The notes beneath the pieces are model-generated. The model made no database searches, was not told the DNA's origin, and worked only from the letters and a program-made list of their open reading frames with translations. From Mytilus galloprovincialis (Eukaryota > Mollusca > Bivalvia > Mytilida > Mytilidae), in assembly GCF_965363235.1 (NCBI RefSeq), contig NC_134849.1, positions 58,113,122-58,177,121 on the forward strand: a DNA stretch of 64,000 nucleotides, given 5' to 3'. A program made the translations under genes and the position numbers. Below, one piece after another: positions 9,701-20,082 of this stretch. Each line of letters begins with the position of its first letter. Within the stretch, counting starts at the first letter, position 1.

Positions 9701-12191
9701 GTGCTTGCATTAACTTATCCAAAAATATATTTATTTCAAGCCTAAATATTTCGACATGTTGTTGACATTTAATAAATTTTAGAATCACAATTTCCGGTTA
9801 AGATTTGACTAAATACCAAATTCTTGATATCGTCAGGTAAATATGCTATACATAGTGCCAAAGAAGTTTTATGTTTTTAGATTTGGTCTGAATAACAGCT
9901 CTCACTTCCTCCCATGTTAACACCTTAAAAGGCGTTTAATGCTGTCAAAAGACTCTAATTACCTCTTTCTAGCCATTCTTTTTTGTTTTTGAAAACCATC
10001 AAATTTACTTTTATCTGTTGTGTACATTTCTTCTCCTAACTCATCAGGCTGATTTGTTGTTTCTGAGTTATCTCCCATTTCTTCTGTAATATCCACATAC
10101 TTTGACCACTTCCCTGATTCTGTCTGAGGTAATTTTTCATTCCTATCAGCTTCATCATCATCATTAATATCATTATCATACTAAAAAATATAAATACCGT
10201 AACCAGAATTGTGAGTGAACTCATAAACGGATACCTCTGCCCATCAAATTTAATTATCTCCCCTTTAAACTTTTTGAAATAGATTATATATATTCCATGT
10301 CTTGATGTTACACTAAATGTAAATTAGTATACCGGTATGTTATAACAATGATAATTGTAATGATAGTATGGTTCTGTTCCTGCCTGGAATTAAACGTATG
10401 CAACTTGTATAAAATGAGGAAATATATATATATATATGTAGTTATATCATATTAATAACATCTGTTTCAACCTTAATATTTCATTTCAATGTATAAAAAT
10501 ATGTTTTTTTAACTACAAATCACAATGCATTGGTTTATGTGAACATGTACTGCTGCCAATCATTGGCCATTGATTGGTAGAATCAATATTCTTTTTATTA
10601 TGAGGTAGTGTTCAACAACTGTGTTAAGTTTCTGCTAATTTGCATCAAAGCACATGAACAGGCAGACAAACAGTGATCCTTGTTTACCTCACTTTATAGA
10701 CGACTTTACCAAAACATATCAATCTCATTAAATTTCTGCAGCAATCCCTTAATTGCTTTTATTATGACTGCTTTCACTTACATTTAATGTTATATGTTTT
10801 TTTTTAATTGATTTTGATTTTGGTGTTTTAGCACCACTTTTAAGCAACACTTTTGGGCATTTTGTGACGGCCAGTTTTTATTGGTGGACACATGGTGGAA
10901 GAAGCCAAAGTGCCTGGAGAAAACCATGACCTTATATATAGGAAAACTAATAATCTTAGTCTATTTAGATTGGAGTCCAGTGCACCAACAAGAGCAGGGG
11001 TTAAAACTCACAACCTCAGTGTTGACTAGCTGGTGATTACACTAGTTACTACTTAGACCATGTGTACTCAGCCACCAAGGCTCCTCCAGTTTGTTTTTTT
11101 AATATTGGTGTTGTTTTGTAAACTTTCAGGGGCTTTTGCTATAGAACTGTATATACCTGTTGAAATGAAAACCTGCTTTGATAACCATCTGTTGAGGAGA
11201 CACACTGGTTTTCAACTGTATCCCTGTTTCCTTGTTCAGCTCTTAATAAATTTAGTTTCTGTACATGCTGTCTACAGTCATAACCAGATCCTCTTCCAAA
11301 TACCTGTTCAAATGTTAACATATTAAATGATTAAATGGGTTATATTAGACTGTTTAACGGGTTTGTAATGATGATAAGCAACATGATGGGTGCCAGATGT
11401 GGAGCAGGATCTGCTTACCTTCAGAGCACCTGAACCCCCCCCCCCGTTTTTGGTGGGGTTTGTGTTGCTAAGTCTTTAGTTTTCTGTTATGTCTTATGTA
11501 CTATTATTTGTCTGTTTATCTTGTTTTTAGCCATGCATGGAGTTGTCAGTTTATTTTCAATCAATGAGTTTGAATGTCACTTCGTTATCTTTAGCCATGT
11601 TAGCCCCTCTTTTAGTACTAGTCAATTCATAACTGATGGTTTGTATAGATATCAGAGCATTAACAGGTTAATTACATGACCATTCAATTGAATATTTTTC
11701 TTGAAAAAATTTGACCACAAAAAGTAAACATCTGGTTAATTAACATGATTAAAGTCTTTATGTCCTATGACATTTTCCTCAAATGATCCCAGGTTAAGTT
11801 CATTCATAAAAACGAAATTGGAAACTCATCTAATAGTACCTACCAAGTTGATAATTGCTCAAGTATTTATTGTCTGTTATAACCTTGTCAATCTAGAACA
11901 CATGATATCAGAGAAAGTCACAGACCTTTCGATAGGAAAACTGACAATCCTAGTCAATATAGATTGGAGTCCAGTGCACCCCTATTGGCGGGGTTCGAAC
12001 TCACACCCCCCCTTGTTGCCATTTGGAAGAGTTTATGTTGTGTTGGATATGGGTAGAAATTTAATAATTACCTTTTTAATGGACTGTTTTTCACCACATA
12101 ATTTACAGTTCCATTTTGTAGATTTTTTTACTTGATGGACTTGAAACGTCTGACACTTGTAGCACTGTAAAACATTGAACTCTTGAGGCAT
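6783..12191 (-). CDS. MRNIP: MRNIP, MRN complex-interacting protein (4 exons, 466 aa)
   Basis: Minus-strand exons are 12191-12072, 11303-11157, 10180-9963 and 7698-6783 (1401 nt, 466 codons plus stop). All introns are GT-AG and phases agree. The start MPQEFNVLQC fits the family start and directly follows an acceptor-like 'ggttttag', so the 5' UTR is probably spliced. Residues 10-32 form a Cys4 zinc ribbon (C10-x2-C13, C29-x2-C32), followed by CGEKQS and GRGSGYDCRQHVQKLN, the hallmark MRNIP block. KWSKYV at 113-118 and SKWGQFV near 299-305 match conserved aromatic motifs; the C-terminus DEDLDFEI is acidic, as in vertebrate MRNIP. The middle is Ser/Asn/Glu-rich and probably disordered. In vertebrates the protein binds MRE11-RAD50-NBS1 in the nucleus and protects stalled forks and DNA ends; that role is inferred here. 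Length exceeds the roughly 340-aa human protein mainly in the last exon. Confidence 0.93.
7699..9962 (-). other. MRNIP: MRNIP intron 3
   Basis: Donor 'GAG|gtaatt' and acceptor 'ttgttttcag'. A split Arg codon (AG+A) joins exons 3 and 4. Near 8030-8220 there is a diverged direct duplication of about 85 bp around 'aaactgttgcagta' and 'ttcaaagggg(t/c)gcaactcc'. The rest is AT-rich with no recognisable gene. Confidence 0.7.
10850..11090 (-). mobile_element. tRNA-derived SINE, minus strand
   Basis: Read on the minus strand the copy begins with an A-box-like 'gtggctgagt...ggtctaag'. A B-box-like 'tgagttttaacccc' follows about 60 bp later, then a body with 'tgcactggactccaat' and 'cagg(c)actttgg', ending near 'ctggccgtcacaaaatg'. 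This is the layout of a SINE with a Ser/Leu-type tRNA head. It lies in MRNIP intron 2, about 70 bp downstream of exon 2. Partial relatives are at about 11925-12015 and 58325-58600. Confidence 0.6.
11356..11660 (+). repeat. Retroelement 3' tail in MRNIP intron 1
   Basis: Copy of the tail with 'gagcaggatctgcttacc', a C-run, 'tttttggtggggtttgtg', 'tagttttct' and 'gccatgcatgg...gttgtcag'. It is inserted antisense to MRNIP inside its first coding intron (11304-12071). No coding part is attached. Confidence 0.65.
11925..12015 (-). mobile_element. Truncated tRNA-SINE fragment
   Basis: Shares 'aggaaaactgacaatcctag', 'gattggagtccagtgcacc' and 'ggggttcgaactcac' with the SINE at 10850-11090. The tRNA head is incomplete. 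It sits about 60 bp from MRNIP exon 1, inside intron 1. Confidence 0.55.
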
Positions 12192-12294
12192 CTAAAACCA
12201 GAAATACAAAGTCAATTTAATAAAAAATTGAAGTAAGTACATCATCATGATCATGTACATGTAGATAACAGCAAATTAGGATAGCCCATTGTAT

Positions 12295-12470
12295 GGTGGG
12301 GTTCATTTTGCTCAGTTTCTAGTTAAAATCTAGGACTATGTTGTGTTTTGTATGTATACACCTTTTGGTCTTTCAATTTTTTTTTACATGGGGTTGTCAA
12401 GTTTATTTTTCGACTTATGACTTTGAATATCCATTTGGTAATTTTCTCATCTTTTATAGTAAATCTCAGG
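12295..12470 (+). repeat. Degenerate retroelement 3' tail
   Basis: Shows the same order as the other tail copies ('gtggggttcattttgctcag', 'tgttgtgtttt', 'ggttgtcaagttta') but is strongly diverged. It lies just upstream of the MRNIP start codon on the opposite strand. Confidence 0.45.
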
Positions 12471-13140
12471 TTGATCCATTATTCATGTTATTAAAGTGAT
12501 TTAACAAGACAAGTTGTGTCAATCTGTGAACAGTATTTCTATCAAAAAATGAATCTGATAAGCTTTTGAGTATAAAATTGATAATATCTTTAACTCCAAG
12601 AGATATATTTATGGATTTTGGTAGCATCTGTTTGAAAAATTATCAGAACTTCTAAAACAATTACCCACATATATAATTCTAAAAGTAAAAAAGTGTTAGT
12701 AAAAAGTAGATATATTTTGTCATAAAAAATTACCAAAATACATGTAAGGGTGATTTATTTCATATGTATTTGATGTCAATTAAGTGTTTTAAGATGTTTT
12801 TTTGAATTAAGAAATGCAACCAATGCCATTTTTTATTACCCTGCTTGCAGTCTGCACAATTACAATGTATGATAAAATGAATGCAATTTTAAACAAATTT
12901 GATACGCAGGCATCACTTTAAAACTAGTTTGAAATGTTTGAATGACATTTTATTGATATATAATCAGAAATTATAATTTAGGATAAAAGCAAGTAAGTTT
13001 TTAACACATCTTGGTTTCTGTATCATATCTTTATTAACCATTGTTTACTATGACCGAAGATGAAATCAGCTACAATTAGGTAGTGTCATACATGTCATAA
13101 GTCCTGTCAATATATGGTCCTGTGTCAATTTTGACCTTAG
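12471..13140. other. Intergenic, nothing seen
   Basis: AT-rich spacer upstream of the first MRNIP coding exon. No supported ORF, RNA gene or repeat ends; presumably part of a 5' UTR intron of MRNIP. Confidence 0.4.
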
Positions 13141-13143
13141 CAT

Positions 13144-13370
13144 TAGCAGATCCAGGGGGGGGGGGGGGGGGTTCAAACCCCCCTTTTTTTTGGCCGATCA
13201 ATGCATTTGAATGGGTAAATATAGTTGGAACCCCCCCCTTTGTCCTGGGTTGGGAACCCCCCCTTTTTAAAATGGCTGGATCAATGCATTTGAATGGGGA
13301 CATATAGTTGGAACCCTCCTCTATCCTAGGTTGGGTATACACCTTTTTACAAATGGCTGGATCCGCCCTA
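13144..13370. mobile_element. 'GGATCC'-ended inverted-repeat element
   Basis: Begins 'agcagatccagggg' with a long G-run and ends 'ggctggatccgcc', so the ends are inverted. Inside are two direct copies of 'atcaatgcatttgaatggg' followed by 'ttggaaccc'. A related copy is at 15224-15482. The translated ORFs across it are composition artefacts of the G/C runs. Confidence 0.6.
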
Positions 13371-13486
13371 GTCGAGATAACTATGACATCTGGCAAGGCT
13401 ATTTTATTTTTTTTCTACGACAAGGCGTCCCAGAAAGAAAAAAAATAGCCTTGCCAGACGTCATAATTATTTGGACTAGATCCCCC
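13366..13486. mobile_element. Fold-back element, diverged copy
   Basis: Left arm 'ctatgacatctggcaaggct' and right arm 'agccttgccagacgtcata' form a hairpin of about 120 bp. It is the same family as the near-perfect fold-back at 15293-15431. It abuts the right end of the GGATCC element. Confidence 0.6.
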
Positions 13487-13599
13487 ATGAACATGATGAA
13501 TCATGAATTTTCTACATTTTGTTGATAGAGGGTAGTAATGCCCTTTACCTCAGGAGTCAAACGGCCATTTTCGGCTACCGTTTAATAAGCATCAAATTG

Positions 13600-13672
13600 A
13601 TTAAAAGAGGGACGAAAGATACCAGAGGGACAGTCAAACTCATATTATCGAAAATAAACTGTTAAACTTTAA
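13600..13672 (-). repeat. Short retroelement tail fragment
   Basis: 'agagggacgaaagatacc' and 'agggacagtcaaactcat' are the reverse complement of the end of the tail family (compare 44965-45090 and 60500-60645). Confidence 0.55.
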
Positions 13673-13908
13673 AGCCATGGCTAAAAATTGCTTGTTTCTG
13701 AATCCTTAATATTATTTCAATGTATATTATCCTTTAATGTTGATTTATCTGAATAAATATTGTTTAAACTAAAAAGGATTAAAATTTTAGCTTGATTCAT
13801 CAAATTATCTTTATTGTGATTCATCAGAAGTCTCATAAAATTACTGTTATTTTTGGAAAGAAATTAATTTGATTCGTCAAAATCATTCAGGTTTTTTTTT
13901 ATCATCTA

Positions 13909-14115
13909 AGAGGGGGGATAGGAGGGGTCTTGATCCCGAAATCCCGGACTTGAAAAAACGAAATCCTAAGGTCCCGAATTTAAATAAAGCAAATCCTGAC
14001 ATCCCGAAATCCGAAAAAAGGATTCACGGATCCCGAAAGGGTCAATCCCGAAATCCTGAGCTTAAAAACACCCGATCCCGGAGTCCCGATAAAGGTCCTA
14101 TCCCCCCTCATCTAA
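13909..14115 (+). repeat. 'gggataggagg' element with internal 'atcccgaaat' repeats
   Basis: The ends 'aggggggatagga' and 'tcctatccccc' are inverted. The interior repeats short blocks such as 'gatcccgaaatccc'. Reverse-complement relatives lie at about 17556-17700 and 18066-18190. The open frame across it (Lys/Pro/Arg-rich) is a by-product of the repeat. Confidence 0.6.
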
Positions 14116-15159
14116 AAGATGAAAAGAAAGTGCATATTTTATTGTCATGCACCAAAAATTACCGTTAACGTCATTTGGTAAGAATTTTTACTGTTATTCA
14201 TGAAGGTACCTATCTCCCTCTACTACTTGTAATTTGAACTTTATATTTTCTCTAAAGTGAGTTTACCACCCTCTTTATCTGTTTATAAAGACATATGATG
14301 TAAAAGATTATGCTGGGAACAGTATACATTGTATCTGTTCCTGGATCAAGAGTATATATATAATATGATAAGAAAGCTGTTTTCTATAAAGAGTTTCGTT
14401 CTTTCGGACAGATGTTTACCTTCCCTACACACTCACACCAGTTGCTGTAAAAATCGTCAATTAAAATTCCCGCTAAATTTAATGTTTATGGAAATTCCCT
14501 AATGTGGAGTCATTATTGTGTAAAAGAAAACCACTTACAAATCTAGTACTTTACCTAAATTTCAAAAGTACAATGTGTAATTTTTTAGGGAACAATGTTA
14601 AAATATAATGTTATTTCTTCAAATCTATGTTAATTTTCCAACAAACATTATTTTTTGAATGTAAAATATATTTTAAATGTTAGGATCCCTTAAGCCTCTT
14701 TTTCAACAAGGAAGTTGATTTCTGCTAATGAGAAGAAACCACAAATAAGAAATGATGTTGTTTATCTAGAATATATCAAACATTCAGGCTTAATTTAGAA
14801 CTTTATTATGGTAAGTTATAGTTATTTTAATCAACAGAACAGTACATGACTAACAAGATTGCATATTTCCATGGATTTCATCATGATTCATGTGTAAACA
14901 AGTGCCTATGGCTATGAAGAGTTCTGATTTTGAATATACAATATTGATATCTTAAACTCATCACATTTTAATTATTTATGTAGTATTGTAGAGCTTGATT
15001 TTATTTCCAGAACTTCCACTTATGACCATAACCATAACCTACTCCATTGTGTACTCCCTCTTGCCAGTCTTGGGATATGATTATTTTGATGTGTCTGCAG
15101 CTATTTTCTATTTAATTAATCGGCAAGAGAATCCCTTAATTTATTTATAAATTACATAG
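14116..15159. other. Intergenic, nothing seen
   Basis: AT-rich spacer. No splice-consistent ORF, tRNA or recognisable repeat ends found. Confidence 0.4.
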
Positions 15160-15560
15160 ACCTTATCGCTATTTGGAAATCTGTTCCGCTTTTCCTGAGA
15201 ATCTGTTTTACATAAACTTTCATTGGCGGATCCAGGTGTTGGAACACCCCTTTTTTTGGTTGATCAATGCATTTGAATGGGAACATTTAGTTGGAACCCC
15301 CCTAGTCCAAATAATTATGACGTCTTGAAAGGCTATTATAATTTTTTTCTTTGACGCCTTACATCGACGTCAAAGAAAAAAATTATAATAGCCTTTCAAG
15401 ACGTCATAATTATTTGGACTAGGGGGGTTCCTTTTGTCCTGGGTTTGGTAACCCCTCCTTTTTTAAATGGCTAGATCTGCCACTGACTTTTTTGACGTCA
15501 TACAACAATCATTTTTCCATTGTGGCATCAGATATTACATATGGACCATAATTTGCTATT
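15160..15560 (+). repeat. Three-level nested repeat
   Basis: The outer repeat begins 'agaccttatcgctatttgg' and resumes after the insert as 'ttttttgacgtcatacaaca'. An uninterrupted relative lies at about 17935-18060. Inside is a GGATCC-ended element (15224-15482), and inside that a near-perfect fold-back (15293-15431). Confidence 0.75.
15293..15431. mobile_element. Near-perfect fold-back element
   Basis: The left arm runs from 'ggaaccccccta' through 'gtccaaataattatgacgtc' to 'ctttgacg'. The right arm is its reverse complement, with a loop of about 10 bp. The arms of about 64 bp look almost identical, so the copy is young or maintained. No coding content. Confidence 0.8.
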
Positions 15561-15719
15561 GGGCTCCGTTTCCTATAACTATAGAAAAGTGATAAAATGT
15601 GAATTACTGTAAGAAAAGTTGTAACTTCATCTAAATATAGATATTTTTATCAACATACAATATAGTGTATGCTACTCTTCCCTAGAAAAAAAATTGAAAT
15701 TAACAAATTTCAAAGATTA

Positions 15720-16300
15720 TACGACCGTATTTGTGTGTCGTTTCTCGCGTTACTTTTCGCGTCCGAAGTGCATAACGCTGACTAATTTATAGATAATCGT
15801 CACCGGCAAATTCGTTATTTTTGCTTTAAAATAACAAAGAACATCGACCAATAAGAATAGTGAGAAGAAAATGCCGAGAACTATAAGTATTTCTGTAGCA
15901 GGTGTAAGAACACTGTCGTTATTTTGGTTTCCCATTTCGTAACGCACATTTTAGATGGTTTAATCTGCTTTGTTGTAAAAGAATTCTTTGCAACAATATG
16001 CAAATACGAACTCTCGCAAGATGTTCAAACAGGTAAATCAGAGATGATTTACATTCTTGTTTTGTTCTTCGTAATAATAAGTTAGAAAATGACGTTATCG
16101 TTATGCGTTACATTTCACACGAAACAGAAGTCCATTTATTTATTAAAATTGTTTTTGTCGTTAAGTTCTAATCATTTCCGGTCATACGTGAAACATGTGA
16201 CTAACATGTGATCACACCCTTACAGCCGGATATACGAAATACTAGGTCTAAACATTGTATTTGTTTCCAACGGGATGTAAGCAAGCATAATCTGTAGGCT
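15720..16300. promoter_or_regulatory. Candidate bidirectional promoter region
   Basis: CpG dinucleotides are clearly denser here than in the surrounding AT-rich DNA (for example 'gtcgtttctcgcgttac' and 'cgcgtccgaag'). The region lies between MRNIP (minus) and the PDZ-PH gene (plus). Both genes have an acceptor-like site just before their first coding block, so both probably use a non-coding first exon farther upstream; this is the best place for them. No TATA box or mapped start site supports it directly. Confidence 0.35.
15750..15947 (-). CDS. Possible small single-pass membrane protein (61-65 aa)
   Basis: Open frame with candidate starts MRYEMGNQN; the second Met gives 61 aa. A hydrophobic segment EILIVLGIFFSLFLLVDVL is followed by CYFKAK, a plausible membrane anchor with positive residues on the cytosolic side. 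The DVxCYF pattern resembles the transmembrane exon of NCAM-type adhesion molecules, so it could instead be one exon of a larger gene. The stop codon overlaps a donor-like 'AAAA|gtaacg', so the frame might continue after splicing. Its CpG-rich setting is unlike random intergenic DNA. I do not recognise a definite family. Confidence 0.3.
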   Translation of the reverse strand: MRYEMGNQNNDSVLTPATEILIVLGIFFSLFLLVDVLCYFKAKITNLPVTIIYKLVSVMHFGREK

Positions 16301-17550
16301 TGTTTCGTCTTGTTTAAAAAAGGAAAATACAATTTTCAAAGAGATTGCGTCGGGAGTCTATTATTTTTCCTATGTGCATAATGTTACATACGATCTTGTG
16401 TGAAAATAAATGCCCAATGACTTGACAAAATCGATTTCAGATTTGACCGACGTTTTAACACACTTCGTTTCCCAATAAAGATGTAAAGGGTCCTTGGAAA
16501 ATTCAATCGAAATTACGTCTCCTATCATGGTGCCGATGTTCGTTGGATTGATTTAGCTTCAACAGTAAATATTACTGGATATTTTAGGTGAATAAAGATA
16601 ATTTAATAAAAAATACATGTTAATGTACCGTTACACTTGGAATGTACAAAGTTGGTATCTTTGTCACAATTTTTAATTAATTTTTTTTATTCATGTTCTG
16701 CAAACACTTATCAGAAACGCAATAAACTTGTCAAAGGAAAAGTAAACTTTAATTTACCATGCATGACTTGAAAGGAAGTACTTTATTGATTTTAGCCCAC
16801 TAAAGTAGGTTAAAATGTGGAAACCATGTAGATGGTGTACAGGTCACAAATATCACATGGTGCCTATTTTAAAGATGCTAATTCCAAGTTAAAAGTTGTT
16901 TTCTTTACTGGATTTAAAGAATTTTACATTACCAATGATTTGGAATAAATTGTATATAACTGGAATTTCAAAACCAAATATAAATACATTATTTTGGCTA
17001 AAACATCAAGATACAACGATTATGGTATCCTGTATCAATGAAGAAAATACGGAAATTCCTGAATAAATTGTACTAATTGTTTTCAAAACAAGCACATATT
17101 TAGGAGTTTTATAATACTGTTACATTTAAGATGGATTTTAAGAAAAAGTATACTGTTCAGATCATTTTAAGCAGATTTTGCAATAAAATAAAACTAAAAA
17201 AATGCTTTCGGTTTCTTATGGTTTCCTGTCGCGTTTAAAAAAAACTTTAATTTAACATTGAAAATAGATTTTAAATATTAACATGAAGCAAGTAACACTA
17301 GTAATGGTGTTCATTTATGTCTTTTGAAATATATTGTGCAAAATAAAGAAAATAAAGATTGGTTTCCTGTTTTGTTTCCTGTCACGTAAACGGTGAATCA
17401 AAATGTATTAATTTTTTCTCGAAAAACTCAATTGTTCCATTAATACTATTCTAACATCAACACAACCCACAGAATAAAAGTTAAAGTTTTAGAACTTATA
17501 AAAAAGGATACAAAAAGAAACCAAAGGCCGAATACCAAATTATGGTCCAT
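16300..17550. other. Intergenic, nothing seen
   Basis: AT-rich spacer, possibly 5' UTR intron of the PDZ-PH gene. It has repeated phrases 'ggtttcctgt' near 17210-17380 but no defined element. Confidence 0.4.
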
Positions 17551-17555
17551 ATGAG

Positions 17556-18190
17556 CTCGAGAATGGTAGCTATATAGGACCTTTATCGGGACTCCAATAT
17601 CAGGTGTTTTTATGCTCTGGATTTTGAGATTGATACTTTTCATGCTTTTGGGATCCAAGAATTCTTTTTTCGAATTTGTCGGTGCCATATAGTTTTAACC
17701 TTTTTCGTAAGTCTGAAAATTACGGAATTCTGAAATTCTGCAACAAACCATTATACAGGGTTTTTTTCTAAACTGCTTCAGATATTGGGCTGATTTGGTA
17801 TGTTAGTTAACCATAATGAGTTTCAGATCAAGTTTAAATTTCGTTCCGCTCTGATAAATTTTGATGAAATTACGGGCTGTGGAGATTCCGAAATTCTGTC
17901 ATTCGGTCATTCCACAACAAACCTTAACATAGACCTTATCGCTATAAATGGAAAGCTTTTCTGGAGAATTTCTGCATGAACTTTTGACGTCTTCCAACAA
18001 TCATTTTTTTTTAAATATTCATTGTGGCATCAGATATTTTCTAATATAATGTTACATATGAGGATGGTAGGACCTTAATCAGGTGTTTTTACACTCTGGA
18101 TTTTTGGATTGATACTTTTGAGATCAGAGAATTCTTTTTTTCGAATTTTGGGATGTCAGGATTTTTTTTTATTAAAATTGGCCCTGCAAC
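17556..18190 (-). repeat. Reverse copies of the 'atcccgaaat' element around an 'accttatcgct' repeat
   Basis: 17556-17700 and 18066-18190 carry 'gg(a)cctttatcgggactcc' and 'tcaggtgtttttacactctgg', the reverse complement of the 13909-14115 family. Between them, 17935-18060 is the uninterrupted relative of the 15.2-kb nested repeat. Confidence 0.55.
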
Positions 18191-19170
18191 GAAGTTGTTG
18201 GTGCCATGTAGTTTATCCCTTGTCCGTAAACTTAAATTTTGTAATTCCGTAATTCTAAAATTCCGCAACAAACCATTATACAGGTTTTTTTACTAAACTC
18301 TTTCAGATATTGGGCTGATTTTTGGTATATATATATGAGTTAACCATGATAAGTTACAGATCAAGTATAAGTTTCGATTCCACTCTAATAACTTTTGATG
18401 AAATTACGGAATTCCGTCATTCCATCATTCCGCAATAAACCATTATACAGATCAAGTTTAAGTTTCGTTCCGCTAATTTTTGTAAAAATTACGGGCTTTG
18501 GAGTTTGATAAATTGTTGAAAATCACAGTTATACATACTTTTTTTCTAAACTCTTTCAGATATTGGACTGATTTTTGGTATGTGAGTTAACCGTGATGAG
18601 TTTAACAGATCAAGTTTAAGTTTCATTCTGCTCCGCTAATTTTTGCTGAAATTATGGGCTTTGGACTTTGATAAATTGTTGAAAATCACAGTTATCCAGA
18701 CTATTTTTCTAAACTCTTTCAGATTTTGGGATGATTTTTGGTATGTGAGTTAACAAAGATGAGTTACAGATCAAGTTTAAGTTTTGTTCCAATCAGCTAA
18801 TGTTTGCCGAAATTACGGTCTATGGACTTTGATAAATTGTTGAAAATCACAGTTATACAGACTTTTTTCTAAACGCTTTCAGATATTGGGCTGATTTTTG
18901 GTACATGTATGTGAGTTACTCACGATGAGTTACATATCAAGTTTAAGTTTCATTCTGCTCTGCTAATTTGTGCCAAAATTAAGGGTTTACAACTTTTAAA
19001 ATTGTTGAAAATCACAGTTATACAAACTTTTTTTCTATACACCTCCAGATTTTGAGCTGAATTTTGATATATATGAGACTACCATCATGTTTGTGTCCGC
19101 ATGTGTCATGAAATTGCAACTATTTCAACTTTTTGACACAAGGCCATTCGTGTCCCTTTGACACATCTAG
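17745..19170 (+). repeat. ~162-bp tandem array, discontinuous
   Basis: The block 'tttctaaactctttcagat' recurs near 17766, 18290, 18543, 18708, 18866 and (degenerate) 19030. The last copies are spaced at about 160-165 bp. Each unit also has 'gatcaagtttaagttt' and 'ttgttgaaaatcacagttat'. The first copies are separated by the 17935-18190 repeats. Confidence 0.7.
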
Positions 19171-19174
19171 TTTT

Positions 19175-19774
19175 TCAAATTTGGGATCTCAGGATTCCAT
19201 GTTGTAAAACCCAGGAGGCTGAGGACTTAGGGATATGTTGGTCTAATAGGGCTTATTTATAGATACACATACATGACATATAACATACATTAAACTATAA
19301 GTAAACTAGCATATTGTCTGTTTTTGAAAAAAAAAGAAAAAATAACACATCATAAATTTAATGGGTCCTCAGCACTTTTCTGGATTTATTTTTCATCAGG
19401 AACACTTAAAGCAAAATATATTTGAAAGTCATGGATTTATAAGAACCATTGAAAAAGAGCTTTATATATATGAAAAAAATATATCTAAAATAAATTGCCC
19501 AATGAATCCATCAATCTAAAGTCAACTTTGCCTGGGGGAGTTGAAATCCCAGGGCCACTTTCTTTATAATTTCAAAATTTATCAGTGGATAATTTTAGAA
19601 ATGTTTGTTAAAAATCATGTCAGTACCGTAGTCATGATAGTACTACATGACTACAGAGCTGATGATGCCCTTGGGGACAAAAAACAGAGGTATCGACTAC
19701 CGACCCAATGCTGTAAAAAATAAAAACAATCCATCATAGATTTAAAGTGTCTGAACATGCATTTAAGTTAACTT
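19175..19774. other. Intergenic spacer
   Basis: AT-rich, with a short remnant resembling the 'gggatcccaggatt' element near 19180. A 60-codon open frame at 19541 has no support. Confidence 0.4.
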
Positions 19775-19895
19775 GTTGTTGGAGATGAAACAGCTGTATG
19801 GTGACCTTTATATAGTTGTTAATTTCTGTGTCATTTGGTCCCTTGTTGAGACTTGTCTCATTGGCAATCATATATAGCACATCTTCTTTTTTATA
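19775..19895 (+). repeat. Dispersed repeat tail ('ttggcaatcat')
   Basis: 'tggtgacctttatatagttg' is followed by 'gtctcattggcaatcat' and 'cacatcttctttttta', matching 1537-1655. It ends about 95 bp before the probable acceptor of the PDZ-PH gene. Confidence 0.65.
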
Positions 19896-19990
19896 TCCAG
19901 CATCATATTTCCATTTCATGTTTAAAAGAGTTCAAAACTTTTTTTAAGAATGTTCAGCAATTCAATTTTGTTTTGTTATTTTAACTCTAG

Positions 19991-20082
19991 ATGTGGAAAT
20001 TTCTGAGATAAATACAATCAATAACAACCTAAAATGAAAATCAAATGATCATGACTTCTTGTTACATGAAATAACTATTAAA
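19991..20082 (+). promoter_or_regulatory. Probable spliced 5' UTR of the PDZ-PH gene with a mini-uORF
   Basis: A strong acceptor, 'tttgttattttaactctag', is directly followed by ATG and a six-codon ORF (MWKFLR, stop). The main frame has a TGA at 20035-20037 and its first in-frame ATG at 20083. Nothing in the sequence proves that the acceptor is used. Confidence 0.4.

Noticed and set aside
10925-11060. tRNA gene on the minus strand
   Set aside because: A- and B-box-like blocks are present but the cloverleaf is broken and a SINE body follows, so it is a tRNA-derived SINE.
13076-13525. Open frames rich in Pro and Gly
   Set aside because: They come from G and C runs in the GGATCC-ended element and have no coding features.
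13869-14168. 99-codon Lys/Pro/Arg-rich frame
   Set aside because: It is a translation of short 'atcccgaaat' repeats inside an inverted-repeat element.
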